Source: G963674835 sp963674835
GTDB lineage: Bacteria > Planctomycetota > Planctomycetia > Pirellulales > Thermoguttaceae
NCBI GenBank assembly: GCA_963674835.2
Contig: CAXXKC010000001.1
Span: 310,001-374,000, forward strand
Reading direction: 5' to 3'
DNA length: 64,000 nt
This document shows positions 1 to 7,951 of this stretch, piece by piece. Numbering within the stretch: position 1 is the first letter of the stretch; each line of letters begins with the position of its first letter. Position numbers and translations under genes: made by a program. A model generated the notes under the pieces. That model was not told where the DNA came from and ran no database searches. It was given only the letters and a program-made list of their open reading frames with translations.

Positions 1-1398
1 CCAATCGGCCCTCTTGCGAGGCGATTGGCCGAACGAATTGCCGTATCGCTGCAGGTTCATGAGCGTGTCTTGCACACCCTCTTCGACCTGTCCCTGGTCG
101 ACGAGGTATCGGCGGAGGTCGACGATCAATCGCGGGTGCTCAACGAAGACGGGGCAGGTGTCTTCGCACGCCCGGCATGTGCAGCACGACCAGAGTTGCT
201 CGGCGGCGATGGCCGAATCGTGGAGAGTGAGCGTGTGGCCGTTGGATTTGGCCGGCGTTCGGAGGAGTTGGGAGTCGACGGTTTGGACGACGTCGCGAGG
301 GGAGAGCGGAAGGCCACTGGCGTGGCCGGGACAGACTTCCTGGCATTTGCCGCACCAGGTGCAGGCCTCCGCCTGAATCAACTGGCGCCAGGTAAGGTCG
401 CGGACCGTGCGGACCCCCGACTCGCTGGCGACCGCAAGGCGGCCCGGCGGGGAGGAACTGCGGAGGAGCATGTTGGCCGGCGACGAGAGGAGGTGGAACG
501 CCTTGGTGAACGGGATCGACACGATGAAGCCGAAGGCCAGCAGGGCGTGGAGCCACCATGTGGTTTGGTGCAGCGAGCGAATCTGTCGGTCTGGGAGCGG
601 TTCGAGCATTTCCGCCAGACCGTAGCCGACGGGCGCCCAGGCGGCTGCGGGAAAGACCTTCTGGCCGGTGGCGATACGCTGTAGTTCGGCGTCGCGGCGC
701 TGCGGGCCCATGTGAAGGTGCTCGGCCAGGCCGCGCTGGCGGACTACGGCCATCGCGGCTTCCGGTCCCCGGGCGGCTGCCACGGCGACTTGCGTTTCGA
801 GGTGAGAGCCCTCGGCAATGCGGAGGCCTTCGAGCAGGAAGCCGGTGACGGCGATGAGGAAGAGGAACATCAGCATGGGGAAGCTGTCCCAGAAGCTGAT
901 GCCGCTGCGGGTTGGCTCAAGACGCTTGGGCCGCACGAGGTAGCGACGATAGGCGGCCATGGCGAGCCCGACGATGAGCACGATGCCCGCGATGTCGAGT
1001 GCCAACTCGAAAAGCCCGTACGCGCTGCCGCGGAGGATTTGTTTGTCAAAGAGGAGGTTTGCGAAGTCCTGGTCGACGGTGGCCAAGGCGGTGCCGACGA
1101 ACAAGACGGCCATTCCCCAGAAGATCGCCTGATGCATGATGAGCGAGAACGGATCGGATGTGAGCCGCGACTGGAAGACGGCCGTTTTCAGCAGTTCGAG
1201 GAGCCGTGCGGGGCGGAGCGCGCCGAGGAGTTGGCGGATGAGGGGATCGGTTCCCGGTTGGTTTTGGCCGAAGAACCACTTGCGGATACGCCACGTCGCC
1301 CCGGCCAGGAAAGCGGCCACGACCAGCGCCGTGACGAGGTACATGGCGATTTCGGCCCAGTGGGGAACGTTCCACATGATCGGGCGCGCGTCGTCCAT
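1..1398 (-). CDS. Membrane-bound Fe-S oxidoreductase, ETF:menaquinone oxidoreductase-like (partial)
   Basis: The open frame runs 466 codons from ATG at 1398 to the window edge, so the C-terminal part is missing. The N-terminal ~280 residues hold several hydrophobic helices with histidines (LIMHQAIFWG, WWLHALLAFG, KAFHLL), as in NarI-type cytochrome b domains. Two [4Fe-4S] ferredoxin motifs follow, CTWCGKCQEVCPG and CCTCRACEDTCP, and then a segment (RYGNSFGQSPRKRADW) closely resembling one in the Hdr-like protein at 3146-4372. This NarI + ferredoxin + CCG layout is known from membrane proteins that pass electrons from EtfAB to (methyl)menaquinone in syntrophic fatty-acid oxidisers (EMO, DUF224). 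It starts 6 bases after etfA, so it is probably the last gene of the hdr-etfB-etfA operon. The CCG domains, heme ligation and quinone specificity cannot be judged here. A soluble or quinol-linked Hdr-like enzyme is the alternative. Confidence 0.8.
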   Translation of the reverse strand, partial: MDDARPIMWNVPHWAEIAMYLVTALVVAAFLAGATWRIRKWFFGQNQPGTDPLIRQLLGALRPARLLELLKTAVFQSRLTSDPFSLIMHQAIFWGMAVLFVGTALATVDQDFANLLFDKQILRGSAYGLFELALDIAGIVLIVGLAMAAYRRYLVRPKRLEPTRSGISFWDSFPMLMFLFLIAVTGFLLEGLRIAEGSHLETQVAVAAARGPEAAMAVVRQRGLAEHLHMGPQRRDAELQRIATGQKVFPAAAWAPVGYGLAEMLEPLPDRQIRSLHQTTWWLHALLAFGFIVSIPFTKAFHLLSSPANMLLRSSSPPGRLAVASESGVRTVRDLTWRQLIQAEACTWCGKCQEVCPGHASGLPLSPRDVVQTVDSQLLRTPAKSNGHTLTLHDSAIAAEQLWSCCTCRACEDTCPVFVEHPRLIVDLRRYLVDQGQVEEGVQDTLMNLQRYGNSFGQSPRKRADW

Positions 1399-1404
1399 AG
1401 GGTA

Positions 1405-2379
1405 TCATCCCTTCATGGCTTGGAGTGCCTCGACCAGCGCCGGCAAGAGGTCCAGCGCATCGATTTCCGCGCCGTAGTGTGCCACATCGAAAATGGGTGC
1501 TTTTGGATCGGTGTTGACGGCGACGATCAGGTCGGCCGCTTTCATGCCTTCCTGGTGCTCGGGGGCTCCGCTGATGCCGAGGGCCAGGTAGAGCTTGGGC
1601 TTGACCGTCATCCCAGACTTGCCCACCTGACGCGTCGCGGGGAGCCAGCCCTGGTCGACGACGGGCCGGGACGCACAGACGGCTCCGCCGAGGACCTGCG
1701 CGAGCTCTTCGGCCAACTCGACGTTGTCCTTCTGCTGAATTCCGCGCCCGACGGCGACGAGGACGTCTTGCTGCGTAATGTCGACGTCGGTGGCCTCGGG
1801 GAGGATGAGTTGTTCAAAGGTGACTGCGCCGTCGCCGGCCGGGAGGGAGACGGCGGGCGACTGGACCTCGCCTCGGCCGGGCTGATCGCTGGGGCGGTAG
1901 CTGCCGGGGAGCATCATGAGGATTGCGGGCGACCGCTCGACGCGCACTTCGGCGAGCATCTTTCCGCCGCAGAAGGCGGCCGTAACGAGGAGGCCGTCGG
2001 GGCCGGGTTGGATTGCTTTGCAGCCGGTGACCAGCGGTGCGGCCATGCGGGCGGCAAGCATCGGCGCAAGATCCCAGCCGATCGAGGTCCCGGCGATCAA
2101 GACGGCTCGAGGGCTTTCCGAGGCAACGACCGCTTGCAGGGCCGCGAGGTGTGGCTCGGGCGAGTAGGCGGCGAGTTGGGGATCGTCGACCAGTAAGATC
2201 CGGTCTGCGGCTGCCAGGGACGGCGCGTATCGGCTGCCGTCTTGGCTGAGCACGAGAGCGATGACTTCGCCACCGGTTCCTGCTGCCGTTTCGCGCGCTG
2301 CGGCGAGTAGTTCGAGAGTGACGTCGGCCAGCGATTCGCGCTGGATTTCGGCCAGAGCGAGGACGTCTTGTGCGCTCAT
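1405..2379 (-). CDS. etfA: Electron transfer flavoprotein alpha subunit
   Basis: This 324-residue protein is the FAD-binding subunit of the ETF heterodimer, which carries electrons from flavin dehydrogenases. Residues ~200-324 hold the family's FAD domain, with SRPVVDQGWLPATRQVGKSG at 237-256, then a KPKLYLALGISGAPEHQ stretch and a VNTDPKAPIF segment, both diagnostic. The length is normal (about 310-330). The start is ATG at 2379 because it overlaps the etfB stop in an ATGA; the open frame extends further upstream but only as a shadow of etfB. The EMO-like membrane protein follows after 6 bases. Which dehydrogenase feeds this ETF is not shown, since no acyl-CoA or lactate dehydrogenase lies in the window. 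Confidence 0.96.
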   Translation of the reverse strand: MSAQDVLALAEIQRESLADVTLELLAAARETAAGTGGEVIALVLSQDGSRYAPSLAAADRILLVDDPQLAAYSPEPHLAALQAVVASESPRAVLIAGTSIGWDLAPMLAARMAAPLVTGCKAIQPGPDGLLVTAAFCGGKMLAEVRVERSPAILMMLPGSYRPSDQPGRGEVQSPAVSLPAGDGAVTFEQLILPEATDVDITQQDVLVAVGRGIQQKDNVELAEELAQVLGGAVCASRPVVDQGWLPATRQVGKSGMTVKPKLYLALGISGAPEHQEGMKAADLIVAVNTDPKAPIFDVAHYGAEIDALDLLPALVEALQAMKG

Positions 2380-3149
2380 TTCAGCAGACCTTTCTCGGCA
2401 AGGATGGCGAGGATGCGGCCGGCCACGTCGGCTTCGGACCCGGAGATCATTTCGGCATGGCTGCCGGAGACCGGCGGATAGAGGCGGCAAACGGAAACGA
2501 GCGACTCACCGTCGGGCGCATCGGCCGGAGACTCGTCGAACTGGGCCGTCTTCATGGCTCCGCGGATTCGGCTCACGGGAACGTATCGGGGCGCTTGCTC
2601 GGCGCCCAGGATGCCGAGGACCGCGGGGAGTCGGACGCGCATGCGGGCCATGACGGCGCCGGGAAACTCCTTGCACGCCTGGATGGCGCCGCCCTCGGGG
2701 CAGACGTTCACCCCGCGAATCACTCCTACGTAGGGCAGGTTGAGCTGCGCGGCCAGGAGCGGCGGCAGCACGCCTTCGAGTTCGTCGTGGGCCTGGATAC
2801 CGACCAGGATGAGGTCGCAGGAGAGCGGGCCGATTGCCTGGGCGTAGACCGCGGCAGCGGCTGCGGCCGTGGGCGGAGTGTCGCGATCCCAGGGGATTTT
2901 GACGATCCGGTCGGCCCCTTTGGCTGACGCGGCGTAGAGCGTGTTGTCGATATCGCCGAAATCCAGGGCTACGACCGACACGGTTCCCCCGTGCGCCTCT
3001 TTGAGCAGGAGGGCCTGCTCAAGGGCGTGATCGTCGGATTCGTTGACGACGAAGGAGACCTCGTCCCAATCGAGGGCATCGCCCGAGGGGCCGATCTCCA
3101 ACGCTTCGATGAGGTCCGGCACCTGCCGGATGACGACGGCAATGTTCAT
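2376..3149 (-). CDS. etfB: Electron transfer flavoprotein beta subunit
   Basis: This 257-residue protein is the AMP-binding (FixA/EtfB) subunit. The N terminus MNIAVVIRQVPD and the pattern NESDDHALEQALLLKE at ~36-51 are typical, as is the segment around 116-140 (VGIQAHDELEGVLPPLLAAQ) that corresponds to the nucleotide-binding loop. That loop differs somewhat from the common GxQaxDxDtgqv form, so the AMP or second-FAD site may be unusual. Start and stop each overlap a neighbour by 4 bases (ATGA), so it is translationally coupled to the Hdr-like gene upstream and to etfA downstream. Whether this ETF is bifurcating cannot be told from motifs alone. Confidence 0.93.
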   Translation of the reverse strand: MNIAVVIRQVPDLIEALEIGPSGDALDWDEVSFVVNESDDHALEQALLLKEAHGGTVSVVALDFGDIDNTLYAASAKGADRIVKIPWDRDTPPTAAAAAAVYAQAIGPLSCDLILVGIQAHDELEGVLPPLLAAQLNLPYVGVIRGVNVCPEGGAIQACKEFPGAVMARMRVRLPAVLGILGAEQAPRYVPVSRIRGAMKTAQFDESPADAPDGESLVSVCRLYPPVSGSHAEMISGSEADVAGRILAILAEKGLLK

Positions 3150-4372
3150 GATGCATCCCTTTCGCCCAAGTCCATCGATTCGGCTAGAAGCTCGATGATG
3201 TCGCGCACCCTGAGACGCCCCTCGAGGCCGGCCACCTTGGCGGCGTCCTCGAAACGGGAGAGTTCGTACGGGCAGGAAACGGCCAGCGTGTCGGCGCCGG
3301 TCTCGGCCGCCTGGCCGATTCGCTGGTCGGAGAGTCGCTGGCCGCCGTGGGCGACGATGTGGGCGTCGAGCCACATGCCGCCGCCGCCGCCACCGCAGCA
3401 GAGGGCGTCGTCGCGGTTACGCGCCATCTCGACGAGCGTGACGCCCGACAGGAGGCCGAGAAGCGACCGGGGCGGATCGTACGATTTGCACCGCCGGCCG
3501 GCACAGCAGTTGTCGTGATAGGTAACGGTGCAGTTGACCGGCTTGACCAAGAGCGGCTTGAGTTGGTCGAGCTTGCCTGCCAGGAACTGCGTGTAGTGCT
3601 CGACGGGATACCAGGCGCCCATCCGCGGGTAGTAGGTTTGGAGGGCGCGGTAGGCGTGCGGGTCGAGGACGACGATTTTGTCGAACTCGCACTGATCGAG
3701 GATCTTACGGTTGTCGTCGACGAGCGTTTCGAAGAGGCCTTCTTCGCCGAAGAGCCGATCGCACTCGCCGATGGCCTTTTCCTTGGCGCCGAGGACGCCC
3801 CAGGAAACGCCGAGCTCGGTCAGGATTCGGGCGAAGGCACGCGCGACGACCTGATTCCTGGGGTAGTAGGACGGGTAGCAGCCGACCAGCCAGAGCACCT
3901 CGACCGGCCGCGACTCTTTGGAGAGGTCGAGGACGCGAACGTCGAGGTCCTTGGCCCAGTCGAGCCGGTGCCGCGGCGACTTGCCGAGGGTATTGCCATA
4001 CTTGAAGATGTTCTGGAAGGTTTCCTGGAGTTCGGCCGGAGGTTGGTGTCCCTCCTGCATGGCACGGTCGCGGAGCGCGGGCCAGAGCTCGTCGGTCAGT
4101 TCGATGTTGCGCGGGCAGCGGTGCGAGCAGGTGTCGCACGCGACGCACATCCAGAGGGACGGGCTGGCGAGGATGCGCTCCAAATTTCCAGATCGCGCCT
4201 GGAGGATGAGTTTGCGAGGCGGGAACTCCATGGCCTCACCCAACGGGCAACTCGCCGCACAGAGGCCGCACTGCATACAACCGAGCGGTGACTGACTCTG
4301 GCCATCGTTGGTCAAGCGCTGGAGCAGTTCCACCCCTCGGCGATCCTGCATCGTTGCGAGCGTCGTCATCAT
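3146..4372 (-). CDS. HdrD-type (fused HdrC/HdrB) Fe-S oxidoreductase with CCG domains
   Basis: This soluble 408-residue protein joins a ferredoxin half to a CCG half. Two [4Fe-4S] motifs lie at residues 32-42 (CMQCGLCAASC) and 76-86 (CVACDTCSHRC). The first CCG-type cysteine is in WLVGCYPSYYPR (161-172). The second CCG unit has HDNCCAGRR (286-294) and CCGGGGGGMW (325-334). Such proteins (HdrD, GlpC, LutA relatives) exchange electrons with flavoproteins or thiol/disulfide partners. ATG at 4372 is chosen because GGAGGA sits 5 bases upstream. It is first in an operon with etfB, etfA and the EMO-like gene and lies ~50 bases after a sigma-54 promoter. It looks like a soluble paralogue of the membrane protein at 1-1398. 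The electron partner is inferred from context only. Confidence 0.9.
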   Translation of the reverse strand: MMTTLATMQDRRGVELLQRLTNDGQSQSPLGCMQCGLCAASCPLGEAMEFPPRKLILQARSGNLERILASPSLWMCVACDTCSHRCPRNIELTDELWPALRDRAMQEGHQPPAELQETFQNIFKYGNTLGKSPRHRLDWAKDLDVRVLDLSKESRPVEVLWLVGCYPSYYPRNQVVARAFARILTELGVSWGVLGAKEKAIGECDRLFGEEGLFETLVDDNRKILDQCEFDKIVVLDPHAYRALQTYYPRMGAWYPVEHYTQFLAGKLDQLKPLLVKPVNCTVTYHDNCCAGRRCKSYDPPRSLLGLLSGVTLVEMARNRDDALCCGGGGGGMWLDAHIVAHGGQRLSDQRIGQAAETGADTLAVSCPYELSRFEDAAKVAGLEGRLRVRDIIELLAESMDLGERDAS

Positions 4373-4702
4373 AGTCCTCCGACACACGGCAGGCGGTTGT
4401 GGAAGATCGGCAGCAACGAGTGGCGTCGTATGCAAGCAGCGTGCCAGGCGAGCAATTGAAGTGGGTGAATAACGGAATCCGGCGCGGCGCAAGGGGTTAC
4501 ACGCCGGCGCTGGTTGGCGTGCGGCGGCGCGTGCGGTGTGAGTCGCGGAATTCCGCCACGGCGCCGCGGGAATCCGACGATGTGATGGAAAGGGCGAGTT
4601 CAAGAAAAAGAAACCACGTGGTCTGGCGCCGCGACATTGAAGAGAGTCGCCAGCCTTCGACGGGCCGTGTGACGAGGCCCGACGTGGAAACAGGCAAGCC
4701 GC
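4373..4702. other. Intergenic control region before hdr-etfBA
   Basis: This 330-base gap has no convincing gene. It holds the sigma-54 promoter at 4432-4446 and small palindromes at 4545-4556 and 4613-4622. The C-terminal end of the NtrC-type regulator gene lies just beyond it. Confidence 0.6.
4432..4446 (-). promoter_or_regulatory. Sigma-54 (-24/-12) promoter of the hdr-etfBA operon
   Basis: The minus strand reads TGGCACGCTGCTTGCA, a complete match to the sigma-54 consensus TGGCACG-N4-TTGCW with exact spacing. The predicted transcription start is near 4421, about 50 bases before the ATG at 4372. A perfect 12-base palindrome at 4545-4556 and ACCACGTGGT at 4613-4622 lie ~100-170 bases upstream and are candidate activator sites. 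Confidence 0.85.
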
Positions 4703-6034
4703 CTATCCGAGGCCGTACTTGGCAAGTTTGTCGCGAAATGTGGTCGGCTTCATGCCGAGCGCGCTGGCGGCGGCGGTTTTGATGCCGCCGGCCGCGTGAA
4801 GTGCATTTTCGAGGAGTTCTCGCTCGGTTTGTGCGATGGTGGTTTGGAAATCGCCGGCAGGCACGCGGCGCTTCTGGGCAGCGTCGTCGATCTCGGCGGC
4901 GAGGAGTTTTCCGGTGATGGTGCCCGACCCGATGAGATAGACGCGCTGCAAGAGGTGGAGCAACTCGCGCACGTTGCCTGGCCATGAGTGGGATTCCAGG
5001 ACTTCGGCGGCGTCGGGATCGATGCGGGCCGGGCGGTCTTTGGCGATTCGCTTGAGAAGGTGCTCGGTGACAAGGGGTATGTCGTCGCGGCGCTGCCGCA
5101 ACGGCGGGATGTTCACGCGCAGGACGTCCAAGCGGTAGTACAGGTCCTGGCGGAAGGCTCCGGCGGAGATCCGTTCGAGGAGATTGAGCTTGGTCGAGGC
5201 GATGATGCGGACGTCGGCCTTGATGGGGGCGCCGCCGCCGAGGCGTTCGAGGATCTTCTCCTCGATGGCGCGAAGGAGCTTGGCCTGTTGGTCGATGGGG
5301 ATGTCGTCGACGTCGTCGAGGTAGAGGGAGCCACCTTCGGCCAACTCGAAACGCCCGAGCCGCTGCTGCTCGGCGCCGGTGAAGGAGCCTTTTTCGTGCC
5401 CGTAGAGTTCGCTTTCGATGAGCTGGCTGGGGAAGAGCGTGCACCCGACCTTGATGAACGGGGAGGACCGGCGGCGCGAATGCCGGTGGATAAGCGAGGC
5501 GATGAGATCCTTGCCTACGCCGGTTTCGCCGCAGAGGAGGACGTTGGCATCGGAGCGGGCGCAGATTTCGATCATGCGCCGAACGCCGCGCATTGCCGGA
5601 GAGTGGCCGACGAGCGTTTCGTCGATCTCGCCGGGGCCGGCGTTGGTGGCAGCCGAGCCGGAGCGCGGCTTGGGCCGGACCTTTTCGATGCGAGCCAGGA
5701 GAGGGAGCAGCTCTTCGTTGCGGAAGGGCTTGGTGAGAAACGCGAATGCGCCGTACTTGCCTGCCTCGACCGCCAGGGGGATGCCGCCGTAGGCCGTCAT
5801 GATGATGACTTCGGCATCGGCGACGCCGTTTTGCTTGATGCGCTGCAAGAGCTCCATGCCGTCGACCTGTGGCATTCTCCAGTCGGCAACGACGACGTCG
5901 AAGCCATTGGTCTGGAGTTTGCCGAGGGCCTCGGCGCCATCGGAGGCGGTGACGACGTCGTGACCATGCGCGGTCAGATCGTTGGCCAGCGTGACCCGCT
6001 TGATCTTTTCGTCATCGGCGATGAGGATTTTCAT
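4703..6034 (-). CDS. Sigma-54-dependent response regulator, NtrC family
   Basis: This 443-residue protein has the full NtrC layout. A receiver domain (1-~115) has phospho-acceptor D51 (VVADWRMP) and K102 (LTKPF). An AAA+ domain (~140-370) has Walker A GETGVGKD at 169-176, the sigma-54 contact loop GSFTGA at 216-221 (a conservative variant of GAFTGA), and LDDVDDI as Walker B near 239-245. A Fis-type helix-turn-helix lies at ~405-440. It should activate sigma-54 promoters when phosphorylated. It starts 6 bases after the GcvH-domain regulator and so shares its transcript. The gene immediately downstream is the hdr-etfBA operon with its own sigma-54 promoter, its most likely target. Confidence 0.95.
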   Translation of the reverse strand: MKILIADDEKIKRVTLANDLTAHGHDVVTASDGAEALGKLQTNGFDVVVADWRMPQVDGMELLQRIKQNGVADAEVIIMTAYGGIPLAVEAGKYGAFAFLTKPFRNEELLPLLARIEKVRPKPRSGSAATNAGPGEIDETLVGHSPAMRGVRRMIEICARSDANVLLCGETGVGKDLIASLIHRHSRRRSSPFIKVGCTLFPSQLIESELYGHEKGSFTGAEQQRLGRFELAEGGSLYLDDVDDIPIDQQAKLLRAIEEKILERLGGGAPIKADVRIIASTKLNLLERISAGAFRQDLYYRLDVLRVNIPPLRQRRDDIPLVTEHLLKRIAKDRPARIDPDAAEVLESHSWPGNVRELLHLLQRVYLIGSGTITGKLLAAEIDDAAQKRRVPAGDFQTTIAQTERELLENALHAAGGIKTAAASALGMKPTTFRDKLAKYGLG

Positions 6035-6040
6035 GGCGAC

Positions 6041-7621
6041 TCAATAGACGGCCATTTCTCGGACGACGTGGTCGGCGAGGGCGTCGGTTGTACGGGAGTC
6101 GAGGCCGGCGAATCCGCCCATCACATCGGGCTGGACGGCAAGGGTCGTGACCTTGCCGGCGGCTTCGCCGGGGTCGACGCCGAAATCGGGTTTGGTATCG
6201 CGCGCCAAGCAACCTGGGAGGAGTCCGCTGTCGCGGGCGAGGAGGACCATGAGGCGATCGTTGGCCGCCGCGGTCTTGAGGATGTTGGCGGGCGTGAGAT
6301 TGGCGACGCCGGGCGTGATGGCCAAGGGGAACATGCGCTGGAGCAGCTTCTGGCCGATCTGGCGGCCGAGGCCTTCGTTGCGCCACAAGAGCCCCGGCGC
6401 GGCCAGGAGTTGGATCTTATGGCCGTTGCGATTCGTGATGGAGATCATGCTGATCGGTTCGGAGGGTTCCTTGCGCTGCTCGGCCGGGGTGGGTTCCTGG
6501 GGCCGGAACGCCGCGGTGAGGATATCGGCGATCTCATTGTCGGCGAACGGCTCGACGGCGTAGTAGAAGATCTTTTGCTTGCGATAGGCACTTTCCCAGG
6601 GGCCATCGGGCGGGGCGACGACGATGATGCGCAGCCGCGGTGCGCGCTCGTTGACCAGCGAGACGATTTCGGGCCCGGCGGTGTCGAAGGACGCGGCGTC
6701 GAGGAAGAGCACCTGTTTCTCGGGGTCGTCGAGGGCGGCGGCCACGCCGTCGCGGTCGGCGACGTGGCGGACCTGGCAGCCGAGGGCCGTGAGCTTGGCG
6801 GTCTGCTGTTCGGCGGAGACGGGGTCGGAATTGGCCAAGAGGACGCGGCGGCGGCGGCAACGATCGGCTTCGTCTTCGTATTGGGTGGTGCAGACGCAGG
6901 CGATCCAGCCGTGGCCGCAGGGATCGGTTGCCAGCAGGGCGGGATGGCGCGGCAGTTGCTCGTTGACGGCCACGACGACCCCGGAGACGGGCGATGAGAT
7001 CACGTGCAAGGGTTGGCCAGGGGCGATCAGCCCGGCCAGCGGGAGCCCCTGGTAGACGACCTCGCCGATCTTCGGCAGGCGGACCTCGATCGGGCCCGAT
7101 GCGCGCAGGCCGGGAATGACGGCTCCTACGCAGGCGGAGCCGTCGGCCTCGAGGCGGAACCAGGATTCCTCCCAGAACTGCGTTTCGCCGACCGCTTCGG
7201 CCAGCGCGGCCTCGCCGTCGGCGCCTTCCATCTCCCAGCGGCCGGGAAGTCCGCGAGTGGCCAAGACGCGCTGGACGGCCTGGGTGATCTCTTCGGAGGT
7301 GAACGGCTTGGTGACGTAGTCGCAGGCGCCGAGACGCATGGCGGAGGCGGCGTTGGGGATGCTGGGATATCCGGTGATGATAAGGACGGGAACGTTGGGT
7401 CGCTTGTGACGGAGCTGTTCGAGAAACTGGATGCCATCCATGTTGGGCATTTTGATGTCCAAGAGGATGATCTCGTAGTCTTTTTCGATCGCCCAAGCGA
7501 GGCCTTGCCGGGCGTCGGTGTTGACTTCGACTTGGAATCCCTGCCGGGAGAAGATTCGCCGACAGGCTTGACAGACGACTTCCTCGTCGTCAACCACCAG
7601 AAGATTGGGATTGTCTGCCAT
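6041..7621 (-). CDS. Response regulator with internal GcvH-like domain and second receiver-like domain
   Basis: This 526-residue protein has an unusual architecture. A canonical receiver spans 1-~122 (DD at 11-12, phospho-acceptor D55 in ILLDIKMP, K105 in TKPF). Residues ~150-245 resemble the glycine-cleavage H protein: GSACVGAV, PKIGEVVYQG, SSPVSGVVVAVNE and DPCGHGW line up with its conserved blocks. The lysine that carries lipoate in GcvH is replaced by Q203, so it is probably not lipoylated. Residues ~258-372 look like a second receiver (LLANSDP, VLFLDAASFD, AVEPF instead of TKPF). The C-terminal ~150 residues are unrecognised. There is no DNA-binding or ATPase domain. ATG at 7621 has purine-rich GAGGGGAAAG upstream and a sigma-54 promoter 73 bases before it. 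Co-transcription with the NtrC-type gene suggests a phosphorelay or sensory adaptor role. Confidence 0.88.
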   Translation of the reverse strand: MADNPNLLVVDDEEVVCQACRRIFSRQGFQVEVNTDARQGLAWAIEKDYEIILLDIKMPNMDGIQFLEQLRHKRPNVPVLIITGYPSIPNAASAMRLGACDYVTKPFTSEEITQAVQRVLATRGLPGRWEMEGADGEAALAEAVGETQFWEESWFRLEADGSACVGAVIPGLRASGPIEVRLPKIGEVVYQGLPLAGLIAPGQPLHVISSPVSGVVVAVNEQLPRHPALLATDPCGHGWIACVCTTQYEDEADRCRRRRVLLANSDPVSAEQQTAKLTALGCQVRHVADRDGVAAALDDPEKQVLFLDAASFDTAGPEIVSLVNERAPRLRIIVVAPPDGPWESAYRKQKIFYYAVEPFADNEIADILTAAFRPQEPTPAEQRKEPSEPISMISITNRNGHKIQLLAAPGLLWRNEGLGRQIGQKLLQRMFPLAITPGVANLTPANILKTAAANDRLMVLLARDSGLLPGCLARDTKPDFGVDPGEAAGKVTTLAVQPDVMGGFAGLDSRTTDALADHVVREMAVY

Positions 7622-7951
7622 GGCTTCTTTCCCCTCGATCGTTCGACAAGAGTGACTGACAAGCGCCGCGCCCGCACATGGTTGCGACATAAGGCAATTG
7701 GCGTGCCACGACGCTTGGCGAAGGGCCGTTTGTGGATCGCGCGGGAGGGAGAGCCAAGTGTAGCGGCTGCAAGTTGTGCGGGGAGAAGCGACTCGGACGA
7801 GTCGGCATTGTTGGGCGAGCGATCGGAATGGACGACGCAAATTGCCACGGCGGCGTGCGAGGCCTGAAATCGGGTGTATGGGCGCGTATACGTAGTACAG
7901 AAAAGCATACACCCCCTGGAGCCCGACCCTGCGGGTGTGTTGGCGGTCGGA
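7622..7951. other. Intergenic control region before the GcvH-domain regulator
   Basis: This 330-base gap carries no credible gene. It contains the sigma-54 promoter at 7694-7708, the inverted repeat at 7789-7804, a larger inverted repeat at 7874-7912 with CGTATACG inside it, and the end of the degenerate NtrC-type gene. Confidence 0.6.
7694..7708 (-). promoter_or_regulatory. Sigma-54 (-24/-12) promoter of the regulator pair
   Basis: The minus strand reads TGGCACGCCAATTGC, an exact TGGCACG-N4-TTGC match. Transcription should begin near 7683, giving a ~60-base leader before the ATG at 7621. An inverted repeat CGACTCG-GA-CGAGTCG at 7789-7804, ~80 bases upstream of the -24 element, and a GTGTATG...CATACAC inverted repeat (7874-7912) are candidate activator sites. 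Confidence 0.83.

Noticed and set aside
712..2196. 494-codon plus-strand frame
   Set aside because: It is antisense to etfA and the EMO-like gene, both clearly identified.
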